Source of the DNA: Janthinobacterium tructae
Lineage (GTDB): Bacteria > Pseudomonadota > Gammaproteobacteria > Burkholderiales > Burkholderiaceae_D
Reading direction: 5' to 3'
Assembly: GCF_006517255.1 (NCBI RefSeq)
Contig: NZ_CP041185.1
Location: forward strand, 2,790,001 to 2,854,000
Length of the DNA stretch: 64,000 bases
Made by a program: the position numbers and the translations under genes. Below are positions 11,541-20,439 of the stretch, one piece after another. Below the pieces are notes generated by a model. It ran no database searches. It was not told where the DNA came from and saw nothing but the letters and a program-made list of their open reading frames with translations. Every line of letters begins with the position of its first letter. The stretch's first letter is position 1.

Positions 11541-11965
11541 CCGCCCCCCTCCCGGCCCACCAGGCCCACTTTCAGGTAGCCGGCCTGGCGCAGGGCATCC
11601 ATCACGCCCAGCACGTCTTCATACGCGGCTTGCTTGTCGGCCTGGAAAAACAGCGTGCGCTGGCGGTCGCCGCCCGTTTCGGCATCGAGCAGGCGGCCCA
11701 GTTGCCCGCGCGCCACGGGCGATTCCCCCAGATACAGGCTGTGATCGGCTTTCAGGGAAACGAACAGCGGCTTGTCGGGACGCGGCTCGGGCTTGGCCGT
11801 GGCCGCCGGCAAGTCGATTTTCAGGTCGACGGTGGCCAGCGGCGAGACCACCATGAAAATGATCAACAGCACCAGCATCACGTCGATGAAGGGCGTGACA
11901 TTGATCTCGCAGAGCTCCGGCATGTCGGCCGTGTCGTCGTCCGGTGACGGAAACAGGGAAGCCAT
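11537..11965 (-). CDS. exbD: Biopolymer transport protein ExbD
   Basis: A 142-aa inner-membrane protein with one N-terminal membrane helix and a periplasmic domain. The key motif INVTPFIDVMLVLLIIFMV includes the membrane Asp needed for proton-driven work. The region KIDLPAATAKP and the C-terminal QADKQAAYEDVLGVMDALRQ match the family. It starts 3 nt after the exbB stop and its stop overlaps the tonB start by 4 nt, so exbB-exbD-tonB form one operon. Together they energise TonB-dependent receptors such as the HasR-type protein downstream. Confidence 0.92.
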   Translation of the reverse strand: MASLFPSPDDDTADMPELCEINVTPFIDVMLVLLIIFMVVSPLATVDLKIDLPAATAKPEPRPDKPLFVSLKADHSLYLGESPVARGQLGRLLDAETGGDRQRTLFFQADKQAAYEDVLGVMDALRQAGYLKVGLVGREGGG

Positions 11966-11968
11966 GCT

Positions 11969-12715
11969 TCAGGCCTGCTGGCGCGTGTCGAGGTCGCGGC
12001 TCAGCATCAGCAGCACTTGCGCGGAAGCGGCGCGCAGCTGCGCCTTGTACTGGTTGATGCCACGACTCAAGACGTTATAGATGACGACGGCGGGAATCGC
12101 CGCCACCAGGCCCAGGGCCGTCGCCAGCAAGGCTTCCGCGATGCCGGGCGCGACGGTGGCCAGGTTCGTGCTCTGGCTGACGGCGATGCCGATGAAACTG
12201 TTCATGATGCCCCACACGGTGCCGAACAGGCCGACAAACGGCGCCACGGCGCCGATGCTGGCGAGTAATCCTATGCCTTGCGTCATGGCGCGCACCTGGT
12301 GGGCGATGAACTGTTCCTGGCGAAAACCAGCCCGTTCTTTCAACGCCGCCGCCGGTGCATTCGCGTGCGACAAACTCAGTTCCTGTTGCACATCATCAAG
12401 CAACCGTTGCGCCATAAAAGACGCCCTGCACTTTACTGCCGCATCCGGCAAGGAGGTCGCCGTCTTCAGCATGGCGACGGCCAGCGCCGCTTCGCGCCGC
12501 GCTTGCAGCAAGCTGGCGCCTTTCACCAGCAAGACCACCCAGGTGGCCAGCGCAGCGACCAGCAAACCGATGAGCACGCTTTTCACCACCTGGTCGGCGG
12601 CGAAAAACATGCCCAGCGGCGACATATCGTGCGGCAGCGCGGACGCTTGCGCCGTGACATGAAACAGGGAAAGAACGATGCCGCAGGTGGCGGCTTTGAT
12701 ACAAGGGATACGCAT
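11969..12715 (-). CDS. exbB: Biopolymer transport protein ExbB
   Basis: A 248-aa inner-membrane proton-channel subunit (MotA/TolQ/ExbB family). The start [20 protein letters not shown] gives a signal-like N-terminal extension seen in some ExbB proteins; an in-frame start at 12751 would add 12 unsupported residues. Three membrane spans are visible: [20 protein letters not shown], then [20 protein letters not shown], then [20 protein letters not shown]. The family motif [20 protein letters not shown] is intact. It is the first gene of the exbB-exbD-tonB-hasR run and follows the ChaN-like gene after about 140 nt. Confidence 0.9.
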   Translation of the reverse strand: MRIPCIKAATCGIVLSLFHVTAQASALPHDMSPLGMFFAADQVVKSVLIGLLVAALATWVVLLVKGASLLQARREAALAVAMLKTATSLPDAAVKCRASFMAQRLLDDVQQELSLSHANAPAAALKERAGFRQEQFIAHQVRAMTQGIGLLASIGAVAPFVGLFGTVWGIMNSFIGIAVSQSTNLATVAPGIAEALLATALGLVAAIPAVVIYNVLSRGINQYKAQLRAASAQVLLMLSRDLDTRQQA

Positions 12716-12822
12716 GGAAGCTTCAGTAGTTAACAGGCATGGCTGCGCCAACGGCGCGCACGCGCATGCAAAAAATCGGACGGACTACCTGGCTGCTGCT
12801 AAGAAGCTTGCTGGGGGAGAGT

Positions 12823-12841
12823 GCCGGGCTGAACGCCCGGC
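12823..12841. other. GC hairpin between the ChaN-like gene and exbB
   Basis: GCCGGGC and GCCCGGC form a 7-bp perfect stem with a TGAAC loop 15 nt past the ChaN-like stop. No U-run follows on the minus strand, so partial termination or mRNA processing is more likely than full termination. Confidence 0.4.
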
Positions 12842-12855
12842 GGCAGTACAAGGAA

Positions 12856-13782
12856 TTACTTGGCGCTGGCGACGACGGGTGCCGCCACCGGCGTGAACCA
12901 GACGAAATCCGCCTGCGGCGCCAGCACCGTGGCGCCGCGCTGTGCCAGCACCAGCACCAGCGGCGCCGGGCCGCCCGTCAAGTCCTGCACGTGCAGCGGC
13001 ACGCCCAGGTCCTTGTGCGCATGGTAGGCGCCGGCGATCAGCACGGCCGGCGCGGGCGCGGCCAACAGGCGCTCGGCCATGCGGCGGTCGCGCTGCTGCT
13101 GCACCGACAGCATGGCGGCCAGGCGCGGCGCGTCGATCTGGTTGTCGTGCATGACGCGGATGATGTCTTTCAGTTTGTCATGCACCTTGCCATCGTTGGC
13201 CAGGTTCGAATGCTTGCCCTGCACGGCCGGCTGGTCGATAAACAGTTGCTTGATTTCGCTGCGGTCCAGGTTGGCCGACCAGACTGGGTATGGCGCGCGC
13301 ATCACGGTCATGACCAGGTCGCCATAGTGCGCCCACTTCCAGCTCGCTTGCCAGGCCAGCAGTTCGGCCACGTGTTCGGGACGCACGACGGGGTCCGTCT
13401 GCAGCCACGGCTTGACCTTGTCCACCTTGGCTTGCTGGTCCGGATTCAGCATTTCCAGCAGCACGCTGCCTTGCGGACGCTGGCCCTGCAATTGCTGCAG
13501 CAGCCATTGCTCGATCCGGTGATGGCTGAGCTGGTCATGCTGCTCGCCGATGATCACGCGCGGGGCGGCGCCCAGCTGGGCCAGCAATTGATCGGCGCTC
13601 AGGCGCTGGCCGCTGCGCAGGTCGACGATCTCGCCCAGCTGGCGCACGTCTTGTGCAGAAGCGGGCGCGGCGGTCGTGGTGGCGGCCGTGCCAGTGGCGG
13701 GTGCGACACTGCTGCAGGCGCTCAGCGCCAGCACGCAGGCGGGCAGGACGGCGGCGAGGGACCGGGGGAATTTCATGGGCAT
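12856..13782 (-). CDS. chaN: ChaN-like haem/iron-regulated lipoprotein
   Basis: A 308-aa protein of the haem-binding uptake (Tiki/ChaN) family, known for haem-binding outer-membrane lipoproteins. A lipobox (LALSAC, Cys23) ends the signal peptide. The motif PRVIIGEQHDQLSHHRIEQW is the conserved GE-x-H block, and PAVLIAGAYHAHKDLGVPLH near the C-terminus carries the second conserved His region. The start may be 13782 or 13776; both have AAAGG upstream. It lies upstream of exbB-exbD-tonB-hasR in the same direction. A Fur-like box precedes it, which points to iron-repressed expression of the whole uptake cluster. Confidence 0.85.
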   Translation of the reverse strand: MPMKFPRSLAAVLPACVLALSACSSVAPATGTAATTTAAPASAQDVRQLGEIVDLRSGQRLSADQLLAQLGAAPRVIIGEQHDQLSHHRIEQWLLQQLQGQRPQGSVLLEMLNPDQQAKVDKVKPWLQTDPVVRPEHVAELLAWQASWKWAHYGDLVMTVMRAPYPVWSANLDRSEIKQLFIDQPAVQGKHSNLANDGKVHDKLKDIIRVMHDNQIDAPRLAAMLSVQQQRDRRMAERLLAAPAPAVLIAGAYHAHKDLGVPLHVQDLTGGPAPLVLVLAQRGATVLAPQADFVWFTPVAAPVVASAK

Positions 13783-13834
13783 GGCCTTTCGGGTAAAACG
13801 CGCATTGCAAAATAACTACTGGCGGGCATTTTAA

Positions 13835-13855
13835 TAGAAATGATTCTCATTTACA
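13835..13855 (-). promoter_or_regulatory. Fur box upstream of the ChaN-like gene
   Basis: The palindrome AAATGATTCTCATTT at 13838-13852 matches the core of the Fur operator (alternating AATGA/TCATT half-sites). It lies about 55 nt upstream of the ChaN-like start and is the only such site seen near the haem cluster. Confidence 0.7.
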
Positions 13856-13965
13856 ACCAGTGGACGGCAAACCCTGCGGATTTTTTTACAACTGGCAAAA
13901 AATCAATATGGTGCTTCGGTGAAATCCCCAGGCGCGGAGTAGAATAAAAAAAACGGAGGACTCGC

Positions 13966-15375
13966 GTGAATCAAACTGACCAGTTGGCGGTACTGAAAAA
14001 ACCGCTGCCAGAATCTCTTGCTGCCGTACTTTCCCTGATCTTTGCCGACCGCTTTTCCATGACGCAAGCCATGCGCGCACACCATGGCCGCGACGAGTCG
14101 AGCTATCCCCCGATGTTACCGGACGCCGTCATCTTCGCCCATTCCACCGAGGAAGTAGCGGCCGCCGTCAAGCTGTGCAGCGCACACGACGTGCCCGTCA
14201 TCGCCTATGGCAGCGGCACCTCGCTCGAAGGCCATGTGCTGGCCCTGCATGGTGGCGTGACGATTGATCTGTCGCAAATGAACCAGATGGTAGCAGTGCA
14301 TGCTGAAGACTTGACGGCCACCGTGCAGGCGGGCGTGACGCGCAAGCAACTGAACGAGGAAATCCGTGACACGGGCCTGTTCTTCCCCATCGACCCGGGC
14401 GCCAATGCGTCGCTGGGCGGCATGGCGGCCACGCGCGCCTCGGGCACGAATGCCGTGCGCTACGGCACCATGCGCGAAAACGTGCTGGCCCTGACGGTGG
14501 TGACGGCCGATGGCCGCATCATCAAGACGGGGACCAGGGCGAAAAAATCCTCGGCCGGCTACGACCTGACGCGCTTGTTTGTCGGTAGCGAGGGCACCCT
14601 GGGCATCATCACGGAAGTGACGGTGAAACTGTATCCGCTGCCGGAAGCGATCTCGGCGGCCGTCTGTTCGTTTCCCGGCACGGGCGAGGCCGTCAGCGCC
14701 GTGATCCAGACCATCCAGATGGGCATTCCCGTGGCACGGGTCGAGTTTCTCGATGAAAACGGCGTCAAAGCCATCAACGCCTACGACAAGATGGCCTTGC
14801 CAGAAAAACCCTTGCTGCTGTTTGAATTCCACGGCACGCCGGCCAGCGTGGCCGAGCAGGCGCAGCTGGTGCAAGCCATCACGGCGGAACACGGCGCCAG
14901 CGATTTCGAATGGGCCAGCCGCCCCGAAGACCGCTCGCGCCTGTGGGCCGCGCGCCACAACGCGTATTTCGCCCTGCTGCAGATGCGCCCTGGCAGCCGC
15001 GCCATTTCCACCGACTGCTGCGTGCCCATTTCGCGCCTGGCCGAATGCATCCTGGCCACCAAGGCCGATTGCGAGGCGCAGGGCCTGGTCTACGCCATCA
15101 TCGGCCACGTGGGCGACGGCAATTTCCACGTACAGATGCTGGTCGACCCCGACGATCCGGCCGACATCGCCCGCGCCGAAAAGGTCAACAGCGACATGGT
15201 CACGCGCGCCATCGGCATGGACGGCACCTGCACGGGAGAACATGGCGTGGGCATGCACAAGATGGCTTTCCTGGTGGAAGAACATGGTGTAGGCGCCATC
15301 GACACCATGCGCGCCGTGAAACACGCGCTCGATCCGAAGAACCTCATGAATCCGGGGAAGATCGTGCGCTGGTAA
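13966..15375 (+). CDS. FAD-linked oxidase, D-lactate dehydrogenase (cytochrome) type
   Basis: A 469-aa flavoprotein of the GlcD/Dld family, which oxidises D-2-hydroxy acids and passes electrons to the respiratory chain. The start is GTG with CGGAGGA 5 nt upstream. The FAD-binding PCMH domain spans about 50-230 (VPVIAYGSGTSLEGH, FFPIDPGANASLGGMAATRA, FVGSEGTLGIITEVTVKLYP). The C-terminal cap holds the metal/substrate residues (YAIIGHVGDGNFH) and ends with TCTGEHGVGMHKM and LDPKNLMNPGKI. The sequence fits D-lactate dehydrogenase best; glycolate oxidase GlcD is the alternative. Its stop codon directly abuts the stop codon of the convergent GNAT gene, with no bases between. Confidence 0.88.
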   Translation: MNQTDQLAVLKKPLPESLAAVLSLIFADRFSMTQAMRAHHGRDESSYPPMLPDAVIFAHSTEEVAAAVKLCSAHDVPVIAYGSGTSLEGHVLALHGGVTIDLSQMNQMVAVHAEDLTATVQAGVTRKQLNEEIRDTGLFFPIDPGANASLGGMAATRASGTNAVRYGTMRENVLALTVVTADGRIIKTGTRAKKSSAGYDLTRLFVGSEGTLGIITEVTVKLYPLPEAISAAVCSFPGTGEAVSAVIQTIQMGIPVARVEFLDENGVKAINAYDKMALPEKPLLLFEFHGTPASVAEQAQLVQAITAEHGASDFEWASRPEDRSRLWAARHNAYFALLQMRPGSRAISTDCCVPISRLAECILATKADCEAQGLVYAIIGHVGDGNFHVQMLVDPDDPADIARAEKVNSDMVTRAIGMDGTCTGEHGVGMHKMAFLVEEHGVGAIDTMRAVKHALDPKNLMNPGKIVRW

Positions 15376-15858
15376 TCAGGCCGTCAATTCCATGCGCATC
15401 GGCACAAACGCGATGCCGCCCGTCTCCACCTTCGGCCCCGTGGCGACAAAGCCCAGGCTTTCATACAGGGGCAAGGCGTAGGCCGAGGAGTTGACGGTAA
15501 ATGCCGTCACACCGCCCCTGGCCAGCGACGCATCGCGGGCTGCCTGCCACAAACGGCGCGCCAGGCCGCGCCGGTGCAGGGCGCGCGGCACGAACATGTG
15601 GAACAGATGCGTGTTGTCGCGCATGGCCACCACGCCGGCCAGCTCGCCGTCGATATGCGCGAGCTGGTAGGCGTAATTGGGCAGCGACAGATAGTTTTCG
15701 ATGGACGGCTGGCGGCAATGTTCGATGAACTTTTCCGCCCCCGCGCCATCGGGGTGCAGGGTCAGAAAGGGCATCAGGTCGTCGATCAGAGCGACGATGG
15801 CGGGCGCGTCGGCGACCAGGGCGGGACGCAGGGTGATGGTGGGCAAGGGTTGATTCAT
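15376..15858 (-). CDS. GNAT-family N-acetyltransferase
   Basis: A 160-aa protein taken from the ATG at 15858 (MNQPLPTITLRPALVADAPA); the longer in-frame start at 15894 adds 12 residues with no family match. The GNAT fold is clear: IRPA-like first strand, then VPRALHRRGLARRLWQAARD, the acetyl-CoA pyrophosphate loop (R/Q-x-x-G-x-G/A variant), and LPLYESLGFVATG at the end. The substrate is unknown. Its 3' end meets the FAD-oxidase gene with zero spacing, so transcripts must overlap. No cytoplasmic partner gene is evident. Confidence 0.82.
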   Translation of the reverse strand: MNQPLPTITLRPALVADAPAIVALIDDLMPFLTLHPDGAGAEKFIEHCRQPSIENYLSLPNYAYQLAHIDGELAGVVAMRDNTHLFHMFVPRALHRRGLARRLWQAARDASLARGGVTAFTVNSSAYALPLYESLGFVATGPKVETGGIAFVPMRMELTA

Positions 15859-15916
15859 CCAGTAATTTTGCCATATCCCGCCATTGCCCGGCAATTCAGC
15901 GCTTCAATTCAGCAGA

Positions 15917-17083
15917 TCAATTTACCCAAAACAATTTACGCAGCATGGCCATGCCTGTGGGCGCATGCTCCATGCCTCTCTGCACTGGTCCTGACAGGTA
16001 GCGCAGCAAAGGCGACACGGGGTGGCGTGCCGTGATGGGCTGACAGCCGGCCAGCCTGACCGGCCCGCTTTCCGGCACCAGCACTTCGTTGCGCTGACGG
16101 CGAAACAGGCTGGCAACATTCAAGCCTTGCTTGTCCGCGCAAATGCTGCTGAAGAGCGATTCGAACAGGCTGGCATTGGCAGGCGCGGCCAGCAGCTGTT
16201 TGCCTTCCAGCACCGGCAGAATATGCCCGAGCAGCGTTTTCCAGGCATCGAAGTCCGGTTCGCTCAAGGTTTCGGGGAAAACACTGCTGCGTTGGCCCGG
16301 ATAGGCAATCCACTCTTCCTCGTCATCCGTTTCTGCCAGCACCAACTGGCGCAGTTTTTCGCTGCTGTTCACACCCGCCAGCAGCAAACCATGGGCGCGC
16401 CGCAATGCGGCTGGATCGCGCACGCGCAACGCCAGCGTGCCGGGCCCGTTGTCGAATGCCGCACTCAGCTCGGCGGAGGCTTCCAGAAAATAATGATAGC
16501 CGAGCAACCACTGCACATCGCTCTGGTCGACGCGAAAGCGCGCTTCCAGCTGGTAATGCCGCTGGTAATATTGCTGCGTTCGGCTGTCCGCACCTCTGTC
16601 TTCCCCGTCCGGCGTGCCGGCCACCGGCCGCTTGGGAATGGCAAACAGATACTGCTCTTCCGGCGTCAGCGTACCGTCGCCATTCAAGTCGCTGCCCCAG
16701 GTGGCGGGCACCAGCAGCAAGCCGTCGTCCTTGCTACGCAACACGATTTTCTCCAGCACGCGCCGCGTCGTGCGCACTTCATCGCGCAAGGCGGCAAAGG
16801 CGACGCGCAAGCCTTCCTGATCCAGCTGCTGCAGCGATAATTGTCCTTGCTGCTGCGGCGGATAACGGTCGGCCAGGCGCAGCAATCGTTTAGCGGTGGC
16901 AATGTCGCGGCAGAGTACCCAGGCTTGCTGCGCCTGTGGCGTCGCGGCCGGCTGCGCCTGCAAGTTGCCGGCGCAGCTGTGCGCCATGCCTGCCGCGCTG
17001 GTGAAATCTGGCGCGGCGGCAAGCGCCATATTGCAAGAAAGGCAGATCAGGACAAGGTGGCAGTAGCGGGAAATGGCGTGCAT
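15917..17083 (-). CDS. Secreted hypothetical protein with an EF-hand-like loop
   Basis: A 388-aa protein of no family I recognise. A Sec signal peptide (about residues 1-23, ending ALAAA) is clear, and CAGGAG lies 6 nt before the ATG. A single EF-hand-like calcium loop, DLNGDGTLTPEE, lies near residues 132-143. The mature protein has several cysteines (SCAGN, VLCRD, SICADK, AGCQP) that could form disulfides. The rest is predicted helical with no membrane span after the signal. It stands alone between the GNAT gene and dnaE2. A periplasmic or lipoprotein-independent exported role is inferred. Confidence 0.7.
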   Translation of the reverse strand: MHAISRYCHLVLICLSCNMALAAAPDFTSAAGMAHSCAGNLQAQPAATPQAQQAWVLCRDIATAKRLLRLADRYPPQQQGQLSLQQLDQEGLRVAFAALRDEVRTTRRVLEKIVLRSKDDGLLLVPATWGSDLNGDGTLTPEEQYLFAIPKRPVAGTPDGEDRGADSRTQQYYQRHYQLEARFRVDQSDVQWLLGYHYFLEASAELSAAFDNGPGTLALRVRDPAALRRAHGLLLAGVNSSEKLRQLVLAETDDEEEWIAYPGQRSSVFPETLSEPDFDAWKTLLGHILPVLEGKQLLAAPANASLFESLFSSICADKQGLNVASLFRRQRNEVLVPESGPVRLAGCQPITARHPVSPLLRYLSGPVQRGMEHAPTGMAMLRKLFWVN

Positions 17084-17195
17084 GCACGGCTCCTGGAAGT
17101 GGATGAATGGGTGACTCCGGCTTAATCACCCGCTTGCAGCGAGCCTTAACAAAATGCAAGCTTGTATCTATTCACACTCCACGAGCATCAAGGTT

Positions 17196-20100
17196 TCAAC
17201 AAAAATCGCGGCTGCTGGTCCTCAACCGCCCCAGCAAATGCGACATGTCGACCAGGCGCTTGGCTACCAGGTTGCGCACGATGCCTTCCCTTTGCCACAC
17301 GCCATACACGCCCAGCAGCGGCGCGCTCAGCACTTCGCGCCGCTGGCTTGCCACCAGGTCGGGCCAGACGATGACGTTGACCGTGCCTGTCTCGTCTTCC
17401 AGTGTCATGAAGATCACGCCCTTGGCCGTGCCCGGCCGCTGGCGCACGGTGACGATGCCGCAGGCGCGCGCCAGCTGGCCATGCGTGTAGCTGGCCAGCG
17501 TCGCGGCGGGCAGAAAGCGCTCCTCCAGCAACTGTGCCCGCAGCAGCGCCAGCGGGTGGCGCCCCAGAGTCAGGCCTTGCGAACGATAATCGCTGACGAT
17601 GCCCTCGCCTTCCGTGGGCGCGGCCAGCACGGGCAAGTCTTCCTCTTGCGTGGTGGAACGCAACAAATCCCTGTCGGGCACGGCGCCGGCCGCCTGCCAT
17701 AGCGCCGCGCGCCGGTGGCCGGCCAGCGCGTGCAGGGCGTTGCCGGCGGCCAGCACCTGCAAGTCATGGCGGTCCAGGCCGCCACGCCGGGCAAGGTCGG
17801 CCACGTCGGCGAAGGCGGCGATGGCGCGCGCATCCTCGATGCGCAGGGCGGCCTCCGCGCGCATGCCGAACAGGCTGTTCAAGCCCAGGCGCACGGCCGG
17901 TGCATCACCCTGCCCGTCCTGTTCCTCCAGCGCCGCCTCCCAGCCGCTGACGGCCACATCGACGGGCAACACTTGCACGCCATGTCGGCGACCATCCTGC
18001 ACCAGTTGCGAGGGACTGTAAAAGCCCATGGGCTGGCTGTTGAGCAAGGCGCACAGAAAGGCGGCCGGTTCGTGGCATTTCAGCCAGGAACTGGCGTACG
18101 TCAGCAGGGCGAAACTGGCCGCGTGCGACTCGGGAAAACCGTATTCGCCAAAGCCTTCGATCTGGCTGAAGATGGCTTCGGCAAATACTTTCTCGTAGCC
18201 ATTGTCGACCATGGCATCGACGATGCGGTCATGGTAATTGTTCATGCCGCCCTTGCGCTTCCAGGCCGCCATGGCGCGCCGCAACTGATCCGCTTCGCCG
18301 GGCGTGAAATCGGCGGCGATGATGGCCACCTGCATCACCTGTTCCTGGAAGATCGGGATGCCCAGGGTGCGCCCCAGCGCCTTTTCCAGGCCCTTCGGAT
18401 ACTCGACCGGTTCTTTCTGCTGGCGCCGCTGCAGATACGGATGCACCATGCCGCCCTGGATGGGGCCGGGGCGCACCAGCGCCACCTCGATGACGAGGTC
18501 ATAGAATTGACGCGGACGCAGGCGCGGCAGCATACTCATCTGCGCGCGCGACTCGATCTGGAATACGCCGATGGTGTCCGCCTGGCACATCATGTCGTAG
18601 GTGGTGGGGTCTTCGGCCGGAATATCCTGCAAACGAAATTCCTCGCCGCGCCGCACACTCACCAGTTCCAGGGCGCGGCGCAAGGCCGACAGCATGCCCA
18701 GCGCCAGCACGTCGACCTTCATCAAGCCCAGCTCCTCCAGGTCGTTCTTGTCCCACTCGATGACGCTGCGCTCGGCCATGCTGGCGTTTTCAATCGGCAC
18801 CAGGCGCGACAATTTTCCCTGAGCGATGACAAAGCCGCCCGGATGCTGCGACAGGTGGCGCGGAAAACCCAGCAACTGCTGCGCCAGGCCGGCCCACTGC
18901 TGCGACAATGCCGCTTCCGGGTCGAGTCCGCATTCGGCCAGGCGCTCCAGCAGATCGTGCTTGCCGTCGAACCAGCGATGCGCCTTGGCCACTTTTTCCA
19001 CGATGGCCAGGTCGATCCCCAGCGCCCGGCCGCTGTCGCGCAAGGCGCTCTTGGGCCGGTAACTGATCACCACGGCCGCCAGCGCGGCCCGCTCGCGGCC
19101 GTATTTGCCGTAGATATATTGGATGACCTCTTCGCGCCGCTGGTGCTCGAAATCGACGTCGATGTCGGGCGGCTCGTTGCGCTCGCGCGACATGAAGCGC
19201 CCGACCAGACAATTGCCGCGCGCGGGGTCCACTTCCGTGATGTGCAGGCAATAGCAGACGGCCGAATTGGCGGCCGAGCCCCGCCCCTGGCAGAGGATGT
19301 TTTCCGAGCGCGCAAAGCGCACGATGTCGTACACGGTCAAAAAGTACGCTTCATACGACAGCTCGGCGATCAGCTCCAGCTCCTGCTCGATCTGCTGCTG
19401 CACGTTGGCGGGAATACCCAATGGAAAGCGCATGCGCGCGCCCGCATAGGTTTCCTCGCGTAAATACGTCGCCGGCGTGTGGCCGTGCGGCACCAGCTCG
19501 TCGGGATAGTCATAACGCAGGCTGTCGAGGGAAAATGTGCACAGCTTGGCGATGCGCACGGTTTCCGCCAGCGCTTGCTGCGGATACACATTGGCCAGGC
19601 GCAAGCGCGCGCGCAGATGCTGCTCCGCATTTTGCGCCAGCGCATAGCCGCACTCGCCCACGGGTTTACCCACGCGTATCGCGCACAGGGTGTCGAGCAA
19701 GGGCTTGCGTGAACGCACGTGCATGCACACATGGCCGACGGCCACCACGGGCAAGCCCAGCGCCTGCCCCGCGTCCTGCACGGCGCTGCGGTGCGCGTCG
19801 TCCTGTGCCCGCTGCAGCAAATTCAGGCCGATCCAGCTGCGCTCGCTGCCAAAGGTGGACGCCATCCACGCACCCTGCGCGCGCACGCTTTCCGGCGAGG
19901 CCGGATAGCTGGGCAGCAAGATCATCAGGCAGCCGGGCAGCCCCCGCAAATGGGCAAACTGCGCCGATGGCGCGCTGAAATCATCGGGCGTCAGCAGATA
20001 GCGCCCCTTGGCCGCCCGCGTGCGCGCCATGGTGATCAGTTCCGACAAGTTGCCGTAACCATCGATATCGCGTACCAGCGCCAGCAAAGACAAGGCCGTC

Positions 20101-20342
20101 CCGCCGTCGGCCCGCGTCAAATGAAAATGCGCGCCGATGATCAGGGGAAAGCCAGCCCGCTTGGCAACCGCATGGGCGCGCACGACGCCGGCCAGCGAGC
20201 ACTCGTCGGTAATCGCCAAGGCCTTGTAACCGAGCTGTACAGAGCGCGCCACCAGCTCTTCCGCATGCGAAGCCCCATGCAGGAAGCTGAAATTGCTCAG
20301 GCAGTACAACTCAGCATACTCGGGTAAGACTGCGCCCCACAT
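17196..20342 (-). CDS. dnaE2: Error-prone DNA polymerase DnaE2
   Basis: A 1048-aa C-family polymerase used in SOS mutagenesis with ImuA and ImuB. The ATG at 20342 is preceded by GAGG; the longer frame starts with TTG and would run toward the LexA box. The PHP domain is N-terminal (YCLSNFSFLHGASHAEELV, LAITDECSLAGVVRAH). The palm holds the catalytic acidic block PPDIDVDFEHQRREEVIQYI, followed by RHLSQHPGGFVIAQG. The C-terminal OB/HhH region is present (GIVTVRQRPGTAKGVIFMTL). A LexA operator lies 15-30 nt upstream. Unusually, imuA-imuB are not next to it but lie 22 kb away with their own LexA box. Confidence 0.95.
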   Translation of the reverse strand: MWGAVLPEYAELYCLSNFSFLHGASHAEELVARSVQLGYKALAITDECSLAGVVRAHAVAKRAGFPLIIGAHFHLTRADGGTALSLLALVRDIDGYGNLSELITMARTRAAKGRYLLTPDDFSAPSAQFAHLRGLPGCLMILLPSYPASPESVRAQGAWMASTFGSERSWIGLNLLQRAQDDAHRSAVQDAGQALGLPVVAVGHVCMHVRSRKPLLDTLCAIRVGKPVGECGYALAQNAEQHLRARLRLANVYPQQALAETVRIAKLCTFSLDSLRYDYPDELVPHGHTPATYLREETYAGARMRFPLGIPANVQQQIEQELELIAELSYEAYFLTVYDIVRFARSENILCQGRGSAANSAVCYCLHITEVDPARGNCLVGRFMSRERNEPPDIDVDFEHQRREEVIQYIYGKYGRERAALAAVVISYRPKSALRDSGRALGIDLAIVEKVAKAHRWFDGKHDLLERLAECGLDPEAALSQQWAGLAQQLLGFPRHLSQHPGGFVIAQGKLSRLVPIENASMAERSVIEWDKNDLEELGLMKVDVLALGMLSALRRALELVSVRRGEEFRLQDIPAEDPTTYDMMCQADTIGVFQIESRAQMSMLPRLRPRQFYDLVIEVALVRPGPIQGGMVHPYLQRRQQKEPVEYPKGLEKALGRTLGIPIFQEQVMQVAIIAADFTPGEADQLRRAMAAWKRKGGMNNYHDRIVDAMVDNGYEKVFAEAIFSQIEGFGEYGFPESHAASFALLTYASSWLKCHEPAAFLCALLNSQPMGFYSPSQLVQDGRRHGVQVLPVDVAVSGWEAALEEQDGQGDAPAVRLGLNSLFGMRAEAALRIEDARAIAAFADVADLARRGGLDRHDLQVLAAGNALHALAGHRRAALWQAAGAVPDRDLLRSTTQEEDLPVLAAPTEGEGIVSDYRSQGLTLGRHPLALLRAQLLEERFLPAATLASYTHGQLARACGIVTVRQRPGTAKGVIFMTLEDETGTVNVIVWPDLVASQRREVLSAPLLGVYGVWQREGIVRNLVAKRLVDMSHLLGRLRTSSRDFC

Positions 20343-20356
20343 GATCCACCTCAATA

Positions 20357-20372
20357 CTGTATATAAACACAG
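20357..20372. promoter_or_regulatory. LexA (SOS) box of dnaE2
   Basis: CTGTATATAAACACAG fits the CTG-N10-CAG LexA consensus, with A and T flanking to give ACTG...CAGT. A perfect minus-strand TATAAT (-10) lies just upstream at 20376-20381, so LexA binding would block dnaE2 transcription. The divergent PhzF-like gene begins 68 nt away on the other side and could also be affected. Confidence 0.88.
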
Positions 20373-20439
20373 TCTATTATACTTATCTGGAATCGGGCTT
20401 ATCGTTTATGCTGGTGTTTTACTTTTCGCATCGGCCGCC

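Noticed and set aside
17715..19463. 582-aa plus-strand open frame over dnaE2
   Set aside because: Antisense shadow of the polymerase gene.
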